Assembly: GCA_900557435.1 (NCBI GenBank)
Contig: USSH01000181.1
Span: forward strand, 1-5,473
Reading direction: 5' to 3'
Source: an uncultured Coprococcus sp.
GTDB taxonomy: Bacteria; Bacillota; Clostridia; Lachnospirales; Lachnospiraceae
DNA: 5,473 bases
Of this stretch, positions 1-3,363 are shown one piece after another. Every line of letters starts with the position of its first letter. Position 1 is the stretch's first letter. The notes beneath the pieces were generated by a model, which had not been told where the DNA came from, made no database searches, and was given only the letters and a program-made list of their open reading frames with translations. The position numbers were made by a program, and so were the translations under genes.

Positions 1-1000
1 CAGAAGGTCGAAGAAACCAATAGTTCTTGTTGTCAATAAAGTTGACAGCTTTGAAAAGTTTATGCCTGATGTTTATGAATTCTATAATCTTGGACTTGGA
101 GATCCGCATCCGATATCAGGCTCATCAAGACTTGGAATAGGAGATATGCTGGATGAGGTCGTATCCCATTTTGACGAGTCGGCAAAGGAAGAAGTCGAGG
201 ACGAGAGACCTAGAATTGCGATCATAGGCAAGCCCAATGTGGGTAAATCTTCTATTATCAATAAGCTTCTAGGCGAAGACAGGGTTATTGTGTCAGATAT
301 AGCCGGAACAACGAGAGATGCCATAGACACAGAGGTAGTCAGAAATGGCAGGGAGTATGTGTTCATCGACACAGCTGGACTTAGAAAAAAGAGCAAGATA
401 AAAGAAGATATAGAGAGATACAGTATCATACGAACAGTTTCGGCTGTTGAGAGATGCAACGTTGCAGTTCTTGTTATAGACGCCACAGAGGGAATCACGG
501 ATCAGGATGCCAAGATCGCAGGAATAGCCCATGAGCGTGGCAAGGGTATGATAATAGCTGTAAATAAATGGGATGCCATAGAAAAGAACGACAAGACCAT
601 ATACAAATTCACAGAGGAGATTCGAAATAAACTGTCTTATATGCCGTATGCGGAACTGCTTTTCATATCGGCTGAGACCGGGCAGCGCCTGCCAAAGTTA
701 TTTGAGACTATAGATGCTGTTATAGAGAATCATTCGCTCCGTATAGCTACAGGAGTCCTCAACGAGATTATGAGTGAGGCCGTTGCAATGCAGCAGCCGC
801 CATCAGATAAGGGAAAGAGATTAAAGCTTTTCTATATAACACAGGTATCTGTGAAACCGCCTACATTTGTCATATTTGTAAATGACAAAGAGCTTATGCA
901 CTTTTCATATACCAGGTATATTGAAAACAGGATACGAGAGTCTTTTGGTTTCAGGGGAACACCTTTAAAATTCATAATCAGAGAGAGGAAAGAGAAGTAA
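1..1000 (+). CDS. der: GTPase Der (EngA), ribosome assembly, 5' truncated by window edge
   Basis: Der is a cytoplasmic GTPase with two tandem G domains and a C-terminal KH-like domain; it is needed for maturation of the 50S ribosomal subunit. The reading frame is already open at the left edge (first complete codon at 2), giving 332 visible residues of a family usually near 440, so the missing part is the first P-loop and switch regions. Visible in order, in fragment numbering: the NKVD base-recognition motif of G domain 1 (12-15) and its LGLGDPHPISG region (30-40); then G domain 2 with P-loop GKPNVGKS (76-83), AGTTRDAID switch I (about 101-109), DTAG (123-126) and NKWD (188-191), followed by ISAETGQ; then the KH-like tail ending FGFRGTPLKFIIRER. 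All key residues of G domain 2 are present. The ATG at 62 is internal, not the start. The stop lies two bases before plsY, indicating co-transcription. Identification is secure. Confidence 0.98.
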   Translation, partial: RRSKKPIVLVVNKVDSFEKFMPDVYEFYNLGLGDPHPISGSSRLGIGDMLDEVVSHFDESAKEEVEDERPRIAIIGKPNVGKSSIINKLLGEDRVIVSDIAGTTRDAIDTEVVRNGREYVFIDTAGLRKKSKIKEDIERYSIIRTVSAVERCNVAVLVIDATEGITDQDAKIAGIAHERGKGMIIAVNKWDAIEKNDKTIYKFTEEIRNKLSYMPYAELLFISAETGQRLPKLFETIDAVIENHSLRIATGVLNEIMSEAVAMQQPPSDKGKRLKLFYITQVSVKPPTFVIFVNDKELMHFSYTRYIENRIRESFGFRGTPLKFIIRERKEK

Positions 1001-1002
1001 CT

Positions 1003-1662
1003 ATGGATATGTTGATCAGATTGATATGCCTTGTAGGAGGTTATGGAGTCGGCTTGATCCAGACCGCATATATATACGGAAGGATAAAAGGTGTCGACAT
1101 CAGAAAGTACGGAAGTGGAAATGCGGGAACAACGAATGCCCTCAGAGTGCTCGGGAAGAAAGCCGGACTAATTGTTTTTCTTGGAGATTTTCTCAAGGGA
1201 ATAATTGCCTGTTCGCTCACACATATCATACTTGGACAACTTGACGTGGGAAATGCATATATGTTCGTTTTGTATACAGGGCTTGGAGTTGTGCTTGGAC
1301 ATAATTTCCCATTCTACATGCAGTTTAAGGGCGGTAAAGGAATTGCAGCCAGCGGTGGAATGATAGTAGGTCTCTGGGACTGGAGACTTGTGGTCATCTT
1401 GCTTGCAGCATTTATTATTAGTGTTGTAGTTACAAGGTATGTGTCGGTTGGTTCGCTTACGATCATGATAGGTTTCTTCATATTGTATACAATATTTGCG
1501 ATACATGGAGACTATAACTTTACATCAAATGCAAAGATGGTGGAGGGAATCGTCTTAGCTGGAGTTATCGCGGGAATGGCTGTGATAAGACATCTGCCGA
1601 ATATAAAGAGACTTATAGCTGGAACAGAGAATAAATTGTCGTTTGGTTCGAAGACGGCATAA
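1003..1662 (+). CDS. plsY: Acyl-phosphate:glycerol-3-phosphate acyltransferase PlsY
   Basis: PlsY is a polytopic membrane enzyme that transfers an acyl group from acyl-phosphate (made by PlsX) to position 1 of sn-glycerol-3-phosphate, forming lysophosphatidic acid, the first committed step of phospholipid synthesis in most Firmicutes. The 219-residue product has the usual length and the three family motifs: GSGNAGTTN (37-45), GHNFPFYMQFKGGKG (99-113) and RHLPNIKRLIAGTEN (196-210). Hydrophobic stretches near 5-25, 54-78, 86-102, 128-146, 149-168 and 182-196 fit a multi-span membrane protein. In the first helix, the family-typical GSIP before the motif-1 loop reads GLIQ (residues 17-20), a modest deviation. 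The start follows the der stop by two bases; AGAGG (984-988) and AGAGAAG (991-997) upstream act as the ribosome binding region. A second in-frame ATG sits at 1009, but 1003 fits the spacing better. The gene ends the der-plsY unit; a terminator follows at about 1699. Confidence 0.97.
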   Translation: MDMLIRLICLVGGYGVGLIQTAYIYGRIKGVDIRKYGSGNAGTTNALRVLGKKAGLIVFLGDFLKGIIACSLTHIILGQLDVGNAYMFVLYTGLGVVLGHNFPFYMQFKGGKGIAASGGMIVGLWDWRLVVILLAAFIISVVVTRYVSVGSLTIMIGFFILYTIFAIHGDYNFTSNAKMVEGIVLAGVIAGMAVIRHLPNIKRLIAGTENKLSFGSKTA

Positions 1663-1668
1663 GCAAGA

Positions 1669-1694
1669 TATCGTATTATTTTGGTGATACGATA
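1669..1694 (+). repeat. Hairpin just after the plsY stop
   Basis: TATCGTAT (1669-1676) is an exact inverted copy of ATACGATA (1687-1694). As RNA the stem can continue inward by U-G, A-U and U-G pairs (1677-1679 with 1684-1686), leaving a four-base loop. It starts only seven bases after the plsY stop. No T-run follows it, so alone it is not a standard terminator. It may protect the 3' end of the mRNA or assist the stronger hairpin five bases downstream. Confidence 0.55.
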
Positions 1695-1738
1695 AAGAAT
1701 AGGTGGGTATGCAGTAGGTGCATATCCACCTATATTTT
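1695..1738 (+). terminator. Rho-independent terminator of the der-plsY unit
   Basis: A 14-bp stem forms between 1699-1712 (ATAGGTGGGTATGC) and 1720-1733 (GCATATCCACCTAT). All positions are Watson-Crick except one G-U pair at 1707, and the loop is seven bases (AGTAGGT). An A-rich stretch precedes the stem, and TATATTTTAT, overlapping the end of the stem, provides the T-rich tract. It lies 37-71 bases after the plsY stop with no gene between, so it most likely ends the der-plsY transcript. The strong GC core (GGTGG/CCACC) makes this the most convincing hairpin in the gap. Confidence 0.8.
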
Positions 1739-1742
1739 ATAT

Positions 1743-1764
1743 ATGTATGCATATATGCATGTAT
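1743..1764. repeat. AT-rich palindrome ATGCATATATGCAT with extended dyad
   Basis: The 14 bases 1747-1760 are a perfect palindrome (ATGCATATATGCAT). The symmetry extends to 1743-1764 with two mismatched positions that would be G-U wobbles in RNA. It sits directly after the terminator T-tract. It could be a protein binding site, a secondary hairpin, or chance symmetry in very AT-rich DNA; nothing further in the sequence decides between these. Confidence 0.45.
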
Positions 1765-1771
1765 TTAAAAT

Positions 1772-1797
1772 GTTAACTTAGTTAACTTAGTTAACTT
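1772..1797. repeat. 9-bp tandem repeat, 2.9 copies of GTTAACTTA
   Basis: Copies lie at 1772-1780, 1781-1789 and 1790-1797; the last lacks only the final A. All copies are identical, which suggests recent slippage or selection. Each unit contains the palindrome GTTAAC. The repeat lies between the plsY terminator and the first gpsA promoter, about 70 bases upstream of the -35 box, a position where copy number could affect spacing for an upstream-bound regulator. No function can be assigned. Confidence 0.7.
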
Positions 1798-1863
1798 CCG
1801 GTAAAACTTGCAACTAAAGAAAGATATACACAACCGAACAGCTGAAAAATCCATCTGGGTATG

Positions 1864-1961
1864 GTTTACATAAAACATTTTTGCGCTATAATTAATATTA
1901 TGTGACCATATATTCTATCTTCAAAAAGCATGATTGGAATTATGTGAGTTTACATAAAACA
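1864..1961. repeat. 14-bp direct repeat with ACATAA/TTATGT half-sites around P1
   Basis: GTTTACATAAAACA occurs exactly at 1864-1877 and 1948-1961, start to start 84 bases, close to eight helical turns. ATTATGTGA occurs exactly at 1897-1905 and 1939-1947, 42 bases apart. Together these give four half-sites: ACATAA at 1868, TTATGT at 1898, TTATGT at 1940 and ACATAA at 1952. The last two form an inverted repeat with a six-base spacer. The first overlaps the P1 -35 box and the second the expected start site. The arrangement suggests an operator region for gpsA, but no known regulator motif is recognised. AT-richness makes chance repeats more likely than usual. Confidence 0.45.
1865..1892 (+). promoter_or_regulatory. 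Sigma-A-type promoter P1 upstream of gpsA
   Basis: TTTACA (1865-1870, five of six to TTGACA) and a perfect TATAAT (1887-1892) are separated by 16 bases, so transcription would start near 1899. The mRNA leader before gpsA would then be about 240 bases. It is the strongest consensus promoter in the gap and lies downstream of the plsY terminator, which supports independent transcription of gpsA. The -35 box is inside a 14-bp direct repeat (1864-1877) that recurs at 1948. Confidence 0.7.
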
Positions 1962-2141
1962 ACAAAAATACGTTATTACACTAAAAAATAGCAAAAATAT
2001 GCATTGATTACAACAATAGACTGGATTATAACGGCAAAAAAAGTTAAAATAAAAAGATGCAAATAAAGATATGCAGAAAATATGCAAAAGAATATGTATG
2101 AAAGAAAAATGCAAAATTAAAATATTTGGAGGTATTTTACT
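1899..2141 (+). other. Long A-rich leader of gpsA, no gene seen
   Basis: The region between the expected P1 start and the gpsA ATG is strongly AT-rich and has no ORF with a ribosome binding site and no recognised riboswitch or small RNA. The last 90 bases carry several ATGCA words (starting at 1999, 2057, 2071, 2082 and 2109) within A-rich sequence. The gpsA ribosome binding site GGAGG is at 2128-2132. The remainder of the 479-base gap to the left is covered by the hairpins, the palindrome, the tandem repeat and P1. Confidence 0.5.
2004..2032 (+). promoter_or_regulatory. Possible second sigma-A-type promoter P2 for gpsA
   Basis: TTGATT (2004-2009, four of six to TTGACA) and TATAAC (2027-2032, five of six to TATAAT) are separated by the ideal 17 bases. 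The expected start is near 2039, giving a leader of about 100 bases. This is weaker than P1 at the -10 box but has the better spacing. Such matches are not rare in DNA this AT-rich, so confidence is moderate. Confidence 0.5.
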
Positions 2142-3131
2142 ATGAAAATAGGAGTTCTTGGAGCCGGAGGATGGGGGGCGGCACTAGCAAATCTTCTTGC
2201 AGGAAACGGCCATGAGGTGACAGTATGGTCGATAGATGAGAGGGAGGTAGCTATGCTCAAGGAGTTTCATGAGCAGAGAGACAGACTTCCGGGTGTGATA
2301 TTAAACAACAGCATTGAATACACAACTGATGCGTCAAAGTCAGTGATAGGACAGGATATGGTCGTATGCGCTGTGCCTTCTCCGTTTGTAAGAAGTACAG
2401 CTAAAAGTGTGGCTGAATACGTGTCGGCAGGACAGCTTATTGTAAATGTTAGCAAGGGAATAGAGGAATCAACCCTCAAGGCTCTTGTTGAAGTGATAGA
2501 GGAGGAGATACCTCAGGCGAACGTGGCAGTGCTGTCCGGACCTTCACATGCAGAGGAGGTTGGAAGGGGAATCCCTACAACAGTGGTTGCCGGAGCACGC
2601 AACATGGAGATTGCAAAGACTATCCAGAACACGTTTATGAATGATTATTTTAGAGTGTATACAAGTACAGATGTTACAGGCATTGAACTTGGCGGATCTG
2701 TAAAAAATGTCATTGCCCTTGCAGCAGGAATATCTGATGGTCTTGGCCTTGGAGACAACACTAAAGCAGCACTTATGACGAGGGGAATGGCAGAGATAAT
2801 GAGACTGGGACTTGCTATGGGTGCAGATGTCAAGACTCTGTCAGGCTTGTCGGGCATGGGGGATCTTATTGTTACATGCACATCAAAGCACAGCCGCAAC
2901 AGAAATGCAGGATATCTCATAGGACAGGGAAAGACATATGAGGAGGCTATGGCTGAGGTCAAAATGGTTGTGGAAGGCGTATATTCAGCCAAGGCGACTT
3001 TGGCACTTGCAAAAGAACACGGGGTTGATATGCCTATAGTTGAGGCTGTCAATAATGTATTATTTAACGGCATGACGGCGAAAGAGGCACTTGCGGAACT
3101 GCTTAACAGAGATAGAAAGAGTGAATTGTAA
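2142..3131 (+). CDS. gpsA: NAD(P)+-dependent glycerol-3-phosphate dehydrogenase GpsA
   Basis: GpsA reduces dihydroxyacetone phosphate to sn-glycerol-3-phosphate in the cytoplasm, providing the backbone that PlsY acylates. The 329-residue product is full length for the family. It starts with the dinucleotide-binding glycine loop GAGGWG (7-12) in MKIGVLGAGGWGAALA. It then has VSKGIE (103-108, with conserved Lys105), LSGPSHAEEV (131-140), the catalytic segment ELGGSVKNVIALAAGISDG (182-200, with Lys188), NTKAALMTRG (206-215), GLSGMGDLIVTCTS (235-248) and SRNRN (251-255), which contacts the cofactor. No key residue is missing. The start is supported by GGAGG at 2128-2132, nine bases before ATG. 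The gene has its own promoter region and is followed ten bases after its stop by a hairpin, so it is probably monocistronic, separated from plsY by a terminator and 479 bases. Identification is secure. Confidence 0.99.
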   Translation: MKIGVLGAGGWGAALANLLAGNGHEVTVWSIDEREVAMLKEFHEQRDRLPGVILNNSIEYTTDASKSVIGQDMVVCAVPSPFVRSTAKSVAEYVSAGQLIVNVSKGIEESTLKALVEVIEEEIPQANVAVLSGPSHAEEVGRGIPTTVVAGARNMEIAKTIQNTFMNDYFRVYTSTDVTGIELGGSVKNVIALAAGISDGLGLGDNTKAALMTRGMAEIMRLGLAMGADVKTLSGLSGMGDLIVTCTSKHSRNRNAGYLIGQGKTYEEAMAEVKMVVEGVYSAKATLALAKEHGVDMPIVEAVNNVLFNGMTAKEALAELLNRDRKSEL

Positions 3132-3140
3132 ATAGATAAA

Positions 3141-3182
3141 TGTGAACAAAAAAACAACAGAAAACTGTTCTTTTTGTTCACA
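3141..3182. terminator. Terminator hairpin after gpsA
   Basis: TGTGAACAAAAA (3141-3152) is an exact inverted copy of TTTTTGTTCACA (3171-3182). Inside it, AACAG (3156-3160) pairs with CTGTT (3165-3169) around an AAAA loop. The inner hairpin is preceded by an A-run and followed by CTTTTTG, the A-hairpin-T layout of a Rho-independent terminator that can work on both strands. It starts nine bases after the gpsA stop and ends five bases before the next promoter. The stem is AT-rich, so efficiency may be modest and some read-through is possible. Confidence 0.7.
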
Positions 3183-3187
3183 AAGTG

Positions 3188-3216
3188 TTTACAATTACTT
3201 CTTGTTATGATAAATT
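3188..3216 (+). promoter_or_regulatory. Sigma-A-type promoter of the surface-protein gene
   Basis: TTTACA (3188-3193) and TAAATT (3211-3216, four of six) are separated by 17 bases. TG at 3208-3209 gives the TGN of an extended -10 element, which compensates for the weaker -10 box. Transcription would start near 3223 and leave a leader of about 42 bases. The promoter begins five bases after the gpsA terminator, so the surface-protein gene appears to be its own transcription unit. Confidence 0.6.
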
Positions 3217-3264
3217 AACGGTAAGTGTGTAAGTCTATAAAATAATTAGAAAAGAGGTATGACA

Positions 3265-3363
3265 ATGGCAAAAACTACGAAAAAGCTTATAGCACTCCTG
3301 CTAGCGATAGTTATGATAACTACGTTGGTTTCGCCTTCTAATTATAATTGGTCCAATGCGGCC
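3265..3363 (+). other. Signal peptide of the surface protein
   Basis: Residues 1-7 (MAKTTKK) form a lysine-rich n-region. Residues 8-22 (LIALLLAIVMITTLV) form the hydrophobic core, followed by SPSNYNWSNAA. A likely signal peptidase I site is after Ala32 or Ala33, before ETRGG. No lipobox cysteine is present, so it is not a lipoprotein. The exact cleavage point is inferred. Confidence 0.85.

Noticed and set aside
82..498. A 138-codon minus-strand open frame opposite der
   Set aside because: It is antisense to the conserved second G domain of der; no family motif and no ribosome binding site support it.
1743..1764. The AT-rich palindrome as a transposon end or attachment site
   Set aside because: There is no transposase or integrase, no matching second end and no target-site duplication in the window.
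1772..1797. The 9-bp tandem repeat as part of a CRISPR array
   Set aside because: The units are contiguous with no spacers, far too short, and no cas gene is present.
1899..2141. A possible riboswitch or small RNA in the gpsA leader
   Set aside because: The leader is long enough, but it is A-rich and lacks stable GC-containing stems, an aptamer signature I recognise, or a terminator before gpsA.
2645..3181. A 178-codon open frame on the minus strand opposite gpsA
   Set aside because: It lies almost fully antisense to the secure gpsA gene, begins in the terminator stem, has a serine/alanine-rich composition typical of a reverse-frame shadow, and shows no recognisable domain.
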